Shown piece after piece: positions 1-7,909 of a stretch of DNA of 64,000 nt. The stretch comes from Prevotellaceae bacterium UBA1391. GTDB lineage: Bacteria; Bacteroidota; Bacteroidia; Bacteroidales; Bacteroidaceae. The stretch is from NCBI GenBank assembly GCA_002305265.1, contig DBQP01000017.1:52130-116129 (forward strand). The letters are read 5' to 3'. The number at the start of each line of letters is the position of its first letter. Positions within the stretch are counted from its first letter, which is position 1. A model generated the notes under the pieces. The model had not been told where the DNA came from. It did no database searches and saw only the letters and a list, made by a program, of their open reading frames with translations. Both the position numbers and the translations under genes were made by a program.

Positions 1-10
1 TTTGTGTTTC

Positions 11-21
11 GAAGGCCTTCG
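11..21. repeat. Single visible copy of the GAAGGCCTTCG palindrome
   Basis: One copy of the 11-bp core lies at the extreme left edge, in a T-rich flank. At the five other loci in this window the core occurs in threes at 22-bp spacing, so this is probably the last copy of a triplet cut by the window edge. Nothing else with support is seen between 22 and about 230, which is G-rich. Confidence 0.6.
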
Positions 22-234
22 TTTCTATGGCAGTGGGCGGCGGGGGTGCGCGCGGGGTGCGGGCCGTGTTTCGTGGCGATGGCAGCAGGGCGGAGCGGCG
101 GTGGCGGCGGGGTGGTGTGGCGCCGCTGGCCAGGCGGGACGGCGGTGGCGGCGTTTTCAGTCTGAAGTGGGCTTGTGCCGGCTGGAAAAAGGAAATGGCG
201 GGGTGGGGATGCGGCGGTTGCGGTGTGGATGGTG

Positions 235-242
235 TACCTTTG
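235..242 (+). promoter_or_regulatory. Candidate Bacteroidota -7 box (TACCTTTG)
   Basis: TACCTTTG fits the Bacteroidota -7 consensus TANNTTTG and lies about 70 nt before the DUF5675 start. No convincing -33 element is visible. Confidence 0.5.
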
Positions 243-312
243 CGGTGTCGGTTGTGGGCGGTCGTGCCTGCCGACGTTTTCTAATCTACCATTAAAAACA
301 CACGATTGACAG

Positions 313-786
313 ATGGAACTGAAACTGATGCGTATATTCCGCGGCGCGGAATATACAATCGGCCGCTTGCTGGCCGACGGAGAATTTGTTTGCGACACGA
401 TGGAGCCTGCCGACCGCGGGCTGGACGCCTCGATGAAGGTGGAGGACATCCGCCGTGTGAAGGCGCGGGGCGTGACGGCCATCCCGACGGGCTGCTACGC
501 GCTGACGCTGGACGTGCGCTCGCCGCGGCTGGGCCAGCGCGCTGCGTATGCGGTGTGCCAGGGGCGGGTGCCGCGGCTGGAGGCGGTGCCGGGGTTTGAG
601 GGTGTGCTCCTGCATGTGGGCAACTACCCGGAGGACACGCAGGGCTGCATACTGGTGGGGCACAACCTCGTGCGCGGCCAGTTGCTGCGCTCGCGCGAGG
701 CGTTCGAACGGCTGTACGGCCTGCTGCGGGCGGCGCGCCGCCGGGGCGAGCGGATTGAGCTCGTGGTCACGCGGCGGGGGACGTGA
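313..786 (+). CDS. DUF5675 family protein
   Basis: A 157-residue protein that looks complete. It has the pattern I associate with DUF5675: an N-terminal strand region with YTIGRL and CDTMEPADRGL, a central AIPTGCY, and a C-terminal segment with LLHVGNYPEDTQGCILVG. The family is common in Bacteroidota and phages and its function is not established; the conserved His, Asp and Cys near residues 97-108 could form a small active site, which is inference. There is no signal peptide or membrane segment. It stands alone, converging on the outer-membrane protein gene with a 12-bp gap. The ATG at 313 follows an AT-rich leader. Confidence 0.8.
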   Translation: MELKLMRIFRGAEYTIGRLLADGEFVCDTMEPADRGLDASMKVEDIRRVKARGVTAIPTGCYALTLDVRSPRLGQRAAYAVCQGRVPRLEAVPGFEGVLLHVGNYPEDTQGCILVGHNLVRGQLLRSREAFERLYGLLRAARRRGERIELVVTRRGT

Positions 787-798
787 GTTGGCGCGGCG

Positions 799-2520
799 TC
801 AGAAGGTCCAGGCGGCTCCGGCGAGGAAATTGGTGCCGAGGGCGCGGACCATGGGATAGGCGTCGTAGGAGCGGTTGAGGAGGTTGTCGGCGCGCAGCTG
901 GATGGAGAGTCCGCCGCCGTTCTGCTCGAGCAGGGGCACGGGCAGGCGATAGGAGGCGAAGGCGCCGAGGTTGAGCGTGTTGGGGCGGTTGTAGAGGTGG
1001 GCGTCGTCGTCGCTGAAGGTCTGCAGGAGCCAGTCGACGCCGGCGTGCAGGCGCTGGATGGGTTGCCAGTCGGCCTTGGCCGAGAGCTCGAGCGTGGGGC
1101 GCCAGGCGGTGGCGTTGTCTTCGGCCACGCCCTTCTCGGCGTCGGTGCCCCAGGCGTTCCAGGCCATGGCGGCGGTGATGCGGAAGGCGTCGGAGTAGGC
1201 GTAGTCGAGCTCGGCGTTGAGGTGGACGAGGCTGCCGTCGGCGGCGAGGAGGCGTCCGTCGGCCAGCAGCTCGGCGCGGTGGAGGGAGCGGTCGTAGCCG
1301 CCGTAGAGCTTGAGGAAGGTGCCTGCGGCCGGCGACCAATTGACGCCGGCTGTGGCGCGAATCTGGTCGAACTGGTTGGGCAGCTGGGGCTCGATGGGGA
1401 GGATGCGGGGGGCGCCGTCGGACGGGAGGACGAGGGCGGCGGTGTGGCGCCAGTAGGGCGTCAGCTGCGCGAAGCGGCGGAAGTCGTTGAGCACCTCGCC
1501 GCCGCGGGCGTAGGCGAAGAACTCGAGGGTGGGCATGGCGAGGAAGGTGAATTCGACTTCGGGCGCCACGTCGACGCTGCTTTCCAATCCGCTGGCGAAG
1601 TTGACCACGGCGCCGAGCCGGAGGCGCGACTGCGGGGTGGGGCGGAAGGTGAAGGAGGGGTGCAGTGCGAGGGAGGTGAGCGACTGGAAGTCGTAGCCTT
1701 CGTAGTCGTACTGGATGGTGCGTGCGTCCACGGAGAGCGCGGCCGTGCGGTCGGCACCCAGGTCGTAGGCAGCCTCGGCCTGGCCGCCGATCTGAAACTC
1801 GTCGGCCTTGTCGTCGGACGGGAGGGCGTTGGCGACGTACTGCTGGGTGAAGGTGCGCACGTCGATGCCTGCGCCGAGCGTGAGGGGGCCGGTCTGCCAG
1901 TCGCGCAGGGCTGCGGAGAGGGTGACGAGGGTGTTTCGCTGCTTGTCGGTGGGGTAGAGGGGGAGGCCGTAGAGCCCGAGCGCGGCGTTGGGGTAGTTGA
2001 AGGCCTGGCTCTCGACGTCGGCGTGGGCGACGAGGGAGGTGGGCTGTGCGAACTGGTGGACGTAGTCGACAGCGGCGCGCGTGGTGTAGAAGCGCGACTG
2101 GCGCTTGGGCTGCTGGGGAATGGCCGACTTCACCTTGCCGTCGAAGCCGCGGAGGGAGAGGTCGACGTCGAGGCGGTCGGCCTCGGTGAGCCTGAAGCCG
2201 TAGGCGCCGCGGAGGAAGGCGAGTCCGTTGTTGCCGCCGCCAAGCCCGAAGAAGCCGCGGGGCGTTCCCTGCACGGCTGCCTCGCTCTGTCCGGCCTGGA
2301 TGGGCTGGAAGACAGTGGCGAGGGGTGGGAGGAGGGTCTCGTCGTACTGTACGTTGTAGTGTCGGGCAGGTGTGGGGATGGCGGTGGGGAGGACGCTGAT
2401 CTTGTGGGCTTCCTTGACGACGGGCTGGTAGGAGCTTTCGACTTCGACCACGTTGTTGAGCTGGGCGCTGGCGCTGGCTGCCGTGAGCAGCAGGGCGGCG
2501 GATATGAGGAGTCTGTGCAT
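799..2520 (-). CDS. Outer-membrane beta-barrel protein, TonB-receptor-like barrel without plug
   Basis: A 573-residue protein with a clear signal peptide (MHRLLISAALLLTAASASA) followed by alternating aromatic/polar strands and a C-terminal Phe, as expected of an outer-membrane barrel. The end (RADNLLNRSYDAYP) resembles the last strands of TonB-dependent receptors, but there is no plug domain or TonB box, so transport by the usual mechanism is unlikely. It starts 42 bp after the large TPR gene, in the same direction, so the two are probably co-transcribed and may act together at the envelope. That pairing is inference; the substrate is unknown. Confidence 0.75.
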   Translation of the reverse strand: MHRLLISAALLLTAASASAQLNNVVEVESSYQPVVKEAHKISVLPTAIPTPARHYNVQYDETLLPPLATVFQPIQAGQSEAAVQGTPRGFFGLGGGNNGLAFLRGAYGFRLTEADRLDVDLSLRGFDGKVKSAIPQQPKRQSRFYTTRAAVDYVHQFAQPTSLVAHADVESQAFNYPNAALGLYGLPLYPTDKQRNTLVTLSAALRDWQTGPLTLGAGIDVRTFTQQYVANALPSDDKADEFQIGGQAEAAYDLGADRTAALSVDARTIQYDYEGYDFQSLTSLALHPSFTFRPTPQSRLRLGAVVNFASGLESSVDVAPEVEFTFLAMPTLEFFAYARGGEVLNDFRRFAQLTPYWRHTAALVLPSDGAPRILPIEPQLPNQFDQIRATAGVNWSPAAGTFLKLYGGYDRSLHRAELLADGRLLAADGSLVHLNAELDYAYSDAFRITAAMAWNAWGTDAEKGVAEDNATAWRPTLELSAKADWQPIQRLHAGVDWLLQTFSDDDAHLYNRPNTLNLGAFASYRLPVPLLEQNGGGLSIQLRADNLLNRSYDAYPMVRALGTNFLAGAAWTF

Positions 2521-2562
2521 GGGAGGGGAGGCTTGTGGAGTGTGGGGTAGTGGCGGTGGGGG

Positions 2563-5313
2563 TTACTGGAGGGCGGCGAGGCGCTGGGTGATCATGCGGT
2601 TGATTTCCTCGCTGTCGGTGTAGTTGGACTGGAGGGCGAGCAGATACTGGCGGGCCTCGATCTGGCGGTTGGTGCGTGCGTAGACGTCGGACAGGAGCAC
2701 AAAGGCGCGGGCCAGCCAGTAGGCATGCGGTGTGCCGCGCTGGATGAGGTCGGAGAGGATGGTCTCGGCGGAGGGATACTGCTGCGTGTCGAAGGCATAC
2801 TGGGCGAGCTCGACGGTGGCCTGTGCGCCGTAGACGGTCTGCTGGTCCTGCCGCACGATTTGCCAGTCGGCCACGGCTGCGTCGGTGTTGCCGCGTTCCA
2901 TGTAGATGTGTGCGCGCTCGAGGCGGGCGCGGCTGGCCAGTTCGGGCGAGGCGTTGGCGTCGGGGCGCAGGATTTTGCCGGCGGCGGTGAGGAGGTCGTC
3001 GGGGCGTTGGGCGGCGCGGGCGGTGGTGAGCTGTCCTTCGAGCGCCTCCAGGCGGGTGGCGGCGGAGGCGGTCTGCGCCTCGAGGCGCTGGTAGAGCTGG
3101 AGTGCCTGCAGGGCGTTTCCGCCAGCTTGTGCGCGGAGCGCGGCCTCGGCGGTGAGCTTGTCCAGCTCCTCGGCGGAGACGGTCTGCCCGTGCTGGGCTG
3201 CGAGGGCGGTGTAGTCGTCGAGCTGTCCTTGCTCGGTGTAGATGTCCTTGAGGTTGGCGAGGGCTGTGGCGGCCTCCTCAGTGTTGGGGTGTTGCTGGAG
3301 CACCTGCTTGTAGGCGGCGATGGCGGGGCCTACCTGATGGTCTTCGTAGAAGATCATGCCGATTTCGTTGCCGGCCTGCCGGGCCTGGGGGCTGAGCGGG
3401 TATTTCTGCAGCAGCGAGCGGTAGGTGTCGAGGGCTTGCTGGCGCTGCCCGCTCTGGATGTAGGCGCGGCCGCGCTGGAAGAGTGCGTCGGCGCTGTAGC
3501 TGGAGCTGCTGAACTGGGCTTCGAGCTGGTTGAGCAGCTGCACTTTCTTGGTGTAGTCGCCGCGCAGGCCGCTGATGAAGGCCTGCTGCAGGAGCGCGTA
3601 GTCGCCATGCGTGACGTTGGTCTGCAGGGCCCGCTCATAGGTGGCGTAGGCTTCGTCGTAGCTGCGCTGGGCGAAGAGGCAGTCGGCCAGGCGGTTGAGG
3701 GCGTCGGCCCGGATGAGCGAGGGCTGGACGGTGGAAGGGAAGGATGCGGCGTCGGCGTCGGCCACTTGCCGGAAGGATTGCTGGGCGGTGGTGTACGACT
3801 TGAGCTGGAAGTGGCTGTAGCCGAGACTGTAGAGCGCCATCGTGCGGTTGGGGCTGTCGGGACGTCGTGTCCGGATGTAGTTGTTGAGGTCGCTGACCGC
3901 CGTGGTGTAGCGTCCGAGGCGGTATTCGGCCTCACCTTTCCAGAAGTAGCTCTCTGCGTTGGGGCGCGTCTGGATGCTCTGGGCCATGAAGTCACGTGCC
4001 GCGGCGAAGTCGCCGTCGGAGAAACGCTGCACGCCGAGATTGTAGAGCACCTGCTGTTTGGCGTTGATGATTTCGGCGTTGGGGTTCTTGATTTTGTTGA
4101 TGGAGGCCAGCGCGGCGGGGTAGTTGCGTGTGGTGAAGTAGACTTCGGCGAGGTGGTTGCTGACGTCAGAAGCGTACTTGGACTGCGGGAAGCGGTTGAG
4201 GAAGTCCTCGAATACGCGCACCGACTCGCCGAAGCCCATGGTGGCGCCTTCGTGCAGGGTGAGCGCGTAGTTGTAGAGTGCTTCCTCCTGCACTTTCGTG
4301 TCGAAGTTCATGCCGGCGGCCTGCTGGAAGGCGATGCCAGCCTGCTGCTTGCGGGCGGCTTTCACGTAGGCGATGCCGGCGTGGAGCCATGCGTTCTGGG
4401 CGAGCGCGTCGGCTTGGCTGCCGGCGCTCTGGCTGAGGTGGGTGGCGGCGTTGGCGTTGTCGCCGGTGTACAGCTCGCTCATGCCGAGCTTGTAGAGGGC
4501 AGTGCGCTTGGGGGCGGCGGTGGCGGTGGTGTAGCGCTTGAGGGCGGTGATGGCGTCGTGGTAGCTGCGGCTGTCGTAGAGCGCCTCGCCCTCGATGCGG
4601 TCGGCCTCAGCCACGCGTTCGGCCGGAGCCGCCGACCGGTTGTAGGTGCGGATGGTGTTGAGTGCCTCTGCGGCGTTGCCGCTTTGCAGCAGGCAGTCGG
4701 CCAGATAGATGGGGACGATGCGGCGGTAGGCGGCGGTGTTCTCCACCTGCCGGAAGTAGGGCATGGCCTGCTCGTAGCGGCCTTGCGCATAGTGGATGTA
4801 GCCCTGGTAGTAGGTGACATCGGCCTGATGCGACGTCGTGTTCTGCAGCTCGTCGAGGCGCTGCTGCGCCTCCGTCAGCTGACCCGTTCCGATGAGGGAG
4901 ACGGCCTGATAGAGCATGGCCTCGTCGCGCTCCTCCTGCGGAATGGCGCGCAGGTCGGCTTCGGCATAGATAGCGAGGGCGTCGTCGTGGTCTCCTTGCT
5001 GGGCGTAGAGATTGGCCAGCAGCAGCTGCAGCCGGTTGGTTTCGGCGGCAACGGGGTGCAGGGCGGTCCACGTCTTGATTTTCTCCAGCGTGCCCGCTGT
5101 GGCCAGATGGTAGTCGCAGATGAGTCGTTGCGCATCGTGGTCGAGTCCTTCGAGCTGGAGCGAGGCCGCATAGAAGTGGCGTTGCTGCATCAGTACCGCA
5201 GCCTCTTCGGTGCGGAGCGAGGCTGCGTTGGGGTCGGCATGGTGTTGTGCAAGGGCTGTGGCGGGCGACAGGGCGACCAAAAAGAGGGGTATGAGTTGGC
5301 TGAGATGCTTCAT
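2563..5313 (-). CDS. Large secreted tetratricopeptide-repeat protein
   Basis: A 916-residue protein that begins with a signal peptide (MKHLSQLIPLFLVALSPATALAQ) and is built almost entirely of helical repeats with TPR signatures such as ALYNYALTLHEG and LFQRGRAYIQSG. TPR solenoids bind partner proteins, so this is most likely a periplasmic scaffold. It lies directly upstream of the plug-less barrel gene, which is a plausible partner. The residues are Ala/Gln/Tyr-rich, typical of Bacteroidota TPR proteins. No enzymatic motif is seen. Long antisense reading frames across this gene are a product of the high GC and are not annotated. Confidence 0.82.
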   Translation of the reverse strand: MKHLSQLIPLFLVALSPATALAQHHADPNAASLRTEEAAVLMQQRHFYAASLQLEGLDHDAQRLICDYHLATAGTLEKIKTWTALHPVAAETNRLQLLLANLYAQQGDHDDALAIYAEADLRAIPQEERDEAMLYQAVSLIGTGQLTEAQQRLDELQNTTSHQADVTYYQGYIHYAQGRYEQAMPYFRQVENTAAYRRIVPIYLADCLLQSGNAAEALNTIRTYNRSAAPAERVAEADRIEGEALYDSRSYHDAITALKRYTTATAAPKRTALYKLGMSELYTGDNANAATHLSQSAGSQADALAQNAWLHAGIAYVKAARKQQAGIAFQQAAGMNFDTKVQEEALYNYALTLHEGATMGFGESVRVFEDFLNRFPQSKYASDVSNHLAEVYFTTRNYPAALASINKIKNPNAEIINAKQQVLYNLGVQRFSDGDFAAARDFMAQSIQTRPNAESYFWKGEAEYRLGRYTTAVSDLNNYIRTRRPDSPNRTMALYSLGYSHFQLKSYTTAQQSFRQVADADAASFPSTVQPSLIRADALNRLADCLFAQRSYDEAYATYERALQTNVTHGDYALLQQAFISGLRGDYTKKVQLLNQLEAQFSSSSYSADALFQRGRAYIQSGQRQQALDTYRSLLQKYPLSPQARQAGNEIGMIFYEDHQVGPAIAAYKQVLQQHPNTEEAATALANLKDIYTEQGQLDDYTALAAQHGQTVSAEELDKLTAEAALRAQAGGNALQALQLYQRLEAQTASAATRLEALEGQLTTARAAQRPDDLLTAAGKILRPDANASPELASRARLERAHIYMERGNTDAAVADWQIVRQDQQTVYGAQATVELAQYAFDTQQYPSAETILSDLIQRGTPHAYWLARAFVLLSDVYARTNRQIEARQYLLALQSNYTDSEEINRMITQRLAALQ

Positions 5314-5419
5314 GATGGTGGGCAGTTGGGCGGTTGGGATGAGGGGTCGGGGCTTAGGCGATGCCTGCCGGGTGCGGTAGGAATCCTGCGAGCCGGCAGC
5401 GCGGCGCGTCGGCGTGCGG

Positions 5420-5965
5420 CTATGCGTCGCGCTGCTGGAGGAAGCGTACGAGTCCGTTGCGGATGGAGTCGAACCCGATGTCGGCAGGGCGGATGTCTTC
5501 CGGACGCACCCAGAAACACTCGGCGATGTCGTCGTGGGGTTGCAGGGGTGTGGCGGAAGAGATGCGGATGTGGAAAAATGCGTCGGCGGTATGCACGACT
5601 AGACCGGAGTAGTGGTAGGTGTTGGGCAGGGAAAAGAGCATCCGGAGCGGTGTGGAGGGCGGCAGTGCGAGGCCGGTCTCCTCCTCGATCTCACGCAGGA
5701 TGGCTTGCTCGATGCTTTCGCCGGGGTCGACAAAACCGCCGATCAGGTCGAGCATTCCTTTGGCGGGGTTCTTGGCGCGCCGTGCCATCAGCAGTTCGCC
5801 ACGCTCGTTCTCAATGAAGGCTGCGCAGGCCGCGGCGGCATTGAGGTAGAAACGGAAGCCGCAGTCGGGGCAGTGCTTCGACTTCGGGTCGTTGATCTCG
5901 AAGCGCTCCGACCCGCAGACGGGGCAGTAGCGGAAGAGATGGATCATGTGTGCTGCTTGGCTCAT
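5420..5965 (-). CDS. NUDIX hydrolase with N-terminal zinc ribbon
   Basis: The start used here gives 181 residues (MSQAAHMIHLF). An alternative Met six codons later, at 5947, begins directly before the zinc ribbon and is equally possible. Residues 12-38 carry two Cys pairs (CPVCG and CPDCG) forming a zinc ribbon, as in NudC-like NUDIX proteins. The NUDIX box follows as GGFVDPGESIEQAILREIEE, then ETG, with the metal-binding glutamates present. Such enzymes hydrolyse nucleoside diphosphates linked to another group; the substrate cannot be read from the sequence. A longer reading frame upstream adds low-complexity Arg-rich residues and is rejected as the start. Confidence 0.85.
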   Translation of the reverse strand: MSQAAHMIHLFRYCPVCGSERFEINDPKSKHCPDCGFRFYLNAAAACAAFIENERGELLMARRAKNPAKGMLDLIGGFVDPGESIEQAILREIEEETGLALPPSTPLRMLFSLPNTYHYSGLVVHTADAFFHIRISSATPLQPHDDIAECFWVRPEDIRPADIGFDSIRNGLVRFLQQRDA

Positions 5966-6075
5966 AGGATTTCGGATGGTTAGGAGGCGCCCTTGAAGGA
6001 TTGGCGGCGTGCGGTGGACGTGCGGTCTGGGCCTAGCCTTCGCCGACATGCTGCGCACGCGGTGCAGCAAGAGGG

Positions 6076-6207
6076 TGCGACCGAGGGGGAATGGCGATGC
6101 GGTTGCGAAGGATTTGACGTGCAACCGCCATGAGATTGTCGTGCGGCCGGTGCGGAAAAATTGTGCAACCGGCCTGCTGGCGCGGTGCTGCCAACCGGGC
6201 GGCGGGG
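6076..6207. repeat. 22-bp-register array, core TGCRRCCG, six units
   Basis: TGCGACCG, TGCGGTTG, TGCAACCG, TGCGGCCG, TGCAACCG and TGCTGCCA begin at 6076, 6098, 6120, 6142, 6164 and 6186, each exactly 22 bp apart. Only about 8 bp of each unit is conserved; the rest varies freely. The array fills the intergenic space upstream of the promoter at 6295 and lies in no credible gene. Confidence 0.75.
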
Positions 6208-6294
6208 CGTCTACAGGGGCGCTGCCGGGCGTTGATTCAGGTGCGAAGATAACGATTTTATCTCAAAGTTGACGTTGTGTGCAGATAAAATTTG

Positions 6295-6302
6295 TATCTT
6301 TG
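6295..6302 (+). promoter_or_regulatory. Bacteroidota promoter -7 box (TATCTTTG)
   Basis: A strong TATCTTTG match. TTG triplets at 6269 and 6274 lie at about the right distance for a -33 element. It would start a transcript about 80 nt before the small membrane protein gene. Confidence 0.7.
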
Positions 6303-6386
6303 TAAAGACATTTTTGGTAATATAACTTCTCGTATGCGCGGAACGTCCTGCAAGGCATGTTCCCGTTTTTCTTCTCGACTTTGCTT

Positions 6387-6683
6387 ATGAAAGATTTGTT
6401 TCGAAGGCTCAAGTCCTGGCTGCAGGGGCTCTCGTTCCGTACGGGCGTCATTGTCCTCTCGCTGTGCATTCCTTTCTATCTTCTTTCCTTCGCTCAGATG
6501 CTGCTGCCCATCAGTGCCGGCGCCAAGAGCGTGCTGTGGGTGGTGCTCTTCGGCCTGGCTAAGACCACGCAGTATGCTGGCATCACCATTCTGGGCGTAG
6601 AGGGCTACCGCAGGCTGAAAAGCCGCCTCCGCCGTCGGAAGGAGGCGTCTTCCCTGCCGTCGCAGGCCGACGAGCCAAACTGA
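6387..6683 (+). CDS. Small two-helix membrane protein, resembling transporter-suffix-domain proteins
   Basis: A 98-residue protein starting MKDLFRRL. An in-frame Met ten codons upstream (6357) is possible but adds only FPFFFSTLL. Two hydrophobic segments (about residues 22-40 and 50-70) lie between basic ends, with a Lys/Arg-rich C-terminus (RRLKSRLRRRK). The layout resembles short bacterial proteins annotated with a transporter suffix domain, but I treat that only as similarity. It has its own promoter and is not obviously linked to the tat operon downstream. Function unknown. Confidence 0.6.
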   Translation: MKDLFRRLKSWLQGLSFRTGVIVLSLCIPFYLLSFAQMLLPISAGAKSVLWVVLFGLAKTTQYAGITILGVEGYRRLKSRLRRRKEASSLPSQADEPN

Positions 6684-6821
6684 TGTCGCTGCTTGTAGGC
6701 TCGGCGCGGGCCGCCTGTCGTGGCTGCTTTGCGGGTCCCGTTGCAACTGTCTGCGGCCGATTTGCCGGTGTCGCAGAAAAGATTAGGGCACGGATTTGGG
6801 CGGTATATCGAAAAAAAGTTG

Positions 6822-6829
6822 TAGTTTTG
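6822..6829 (+). promoter_or_regulatory. Candidate promoter -7 box (TAGTTTTG) for the tat operon
   Basis: TAGTTTTG lies 86 nt before tatA, with a TTTGG at 6795-6799 that could be the -33 element at a slightly long spacing. Confidence 0.5.
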
Positions 6830-6914
6830 CATCTGGGAAGGTGCAAAAGGCGTCTGGCTGTGGCACGACCACACGACCCCGACAGTCCGTCCCCTCATCA
6901 ATAAGCGTTTTTTT

Positions 6915-7103
6915 ATGTTTGGACTTCGTGGAACAGAAATCATCATTATTGCCCTCGTCATCTTGTTGCTTTTTGGCGGCAAGAAGATTCCCGAACTGAT
7001 GCGAGGAATCGGCAAGGGAGTGAAGGGATTCAAGGACGGACTCAACGGTGCGGGCGATGAGCCTGCTCCGGAGGAGAATAGCGGTGCGGATGAAGCCAAG
7101 TAG
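6915..7103 (+). CDS. tatA: Twin-arginine translocase subunit TatA
   Basis: A 62-residue protein with the TatA plan: a short N-terminus (MFGLRGTE), one transmembrane helix (IIIIALVILLLFG), the conserved FGGKKIPEL hinge, an amphipathic helix (GIGKGVKGFKDGL) and an acidic tail. TatA multimerises to form the pore of the Tat pathway, which exports folded, often cofactor-loaded proteins with twin-arginine signals. It overlaps tatC by 14 nt, so translation is probably coupled. The downstream oxidoreductase carries a Tat signal and is the likely local client. Confidence 0.95.
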   Translation: MFGLRGTEIIIIALVILLLFGGKKIPELMRGIGKGVKGFKDGLNGAGDEPAPEENSGADEAK

Positions 7104-7866
7104 CGGTGGCGCGACGGGTGGGGAGAATGCCCTCACCTTCTGGGACCATCTGGACGTGCTGCGTGGCGTGATTGTGCGGATGGCCCTGGCCATTCTCGCC
7201 TTCTCCAGCCTGGCTTTCTGCCTGAAAGACGTGCTTTTTGCCTTTGTCATGGCCCCGGCCCACGCCGACTTCTTTCTCTATCGATGGATGGGGGCGGAGC
7301 ATTTCCATTTGCAGTTGGTCAACGTCGAACTAACCGAACAGTTCACGGCTCACCTCACGATGTCTTTCGCGGCAGGTGTGCTGATGGTTTCGCCCTATAT
7401 CCTCTACCTGCTCTTCCGCTTCGTCTCGCCGGCGCTCTATGCCAGAGAGCGGCGGGCCTCCCTGTGGGTGGCCGGGGCTGCCTACGTGATGTTTCTCCTC
7501 GGCGTCGCCGTCAACTATGCGCTGGTCTTCCCCCTGACGGTGCGCTTCTTGGGCACCTACCAAGTCAGCGCCGACGTCACCAACCTGCTGACGCTGAACA
7601 GCTACGTCAATACGCTGCTCGGCATGTCGATCCTCTTCGGCGTCGTGTTCGAGCTGCCCGTCGTCAGTGCCCTGCTGGCCCGCTTCGGATTGCTCCGCGC
7701 CTCGTGGATGCGCCTCCTGCGCCGCCATGCCTTCGTGGCCGTCCTCATCGCGGCGGCCGTCATTACCCCCACGGGCGACGCCGTCACGCTCCTGCTGGTC
7801 GCGCTTCCGCTCTACTTGCTGTACGAAACGAGCATCCTGGTCGTGGCACGCATCCGCCGCGATTGA
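7090..7866 (+). CDS. tatC: Twin-arginine translocase subunit TatC
   Basis: A 258-residue polytopic membrane protein with the conserved N-terminal FWDHLDVLRGVIVR, where the Tat signal peptide docks, and six hydrophobic segments. The ATG at 7090 is preferred because it is 13 nt after a GGAGGAG sequence and overlaps tatA; an earlier ATG at 7048 would overlap more and adds only basic residues. No tatB is present, as is usual in Bacteroidota minimal TatAC systems. The cluster continues with two iron-sulfur genes, suggesting that this Tat system is kept mainly for them. Confidence 0.95.
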   Translation: MKPSSGGATGGENALTFWDHLDVLRGVIVRMALAILAFSSLAFCLKDVLFAFVMAPAHADFFLYRWMGAEHFHLQLVNVELTEQFTAHLTMSFAAGVLMVSPYILYLLFRFVSPALYARERRASLWVAGAAYVMFLLGVAVNYALVFPLTVRFLGTYQVSADVTNLLTLNSYVNTLLGMSILFGVVFELPVVSALLARFGLLRASWMRLLRRHAFVAVLIAAAVITPTGDAVTLLLVALPLYLLYETSILVVARIRRD

Positions 7867-7909
7867 TTGTCCTCCCGCTTCTGACAACAACCTTATCCTA
7901 TACAAATTT

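Noticed and set aside
2725..5817. A 1030-codon open frame antisense to the TPR gene, and similar long antisense frames across the barrel protein, hsdR, hsdM and bamA
   Set aside because: High GC makes stop codons rare in the antisense frames. The translations are low complexity (Val/Gly/Arg-rich) without domains, and the opposite strand has clear families with signal peptides and motifs.
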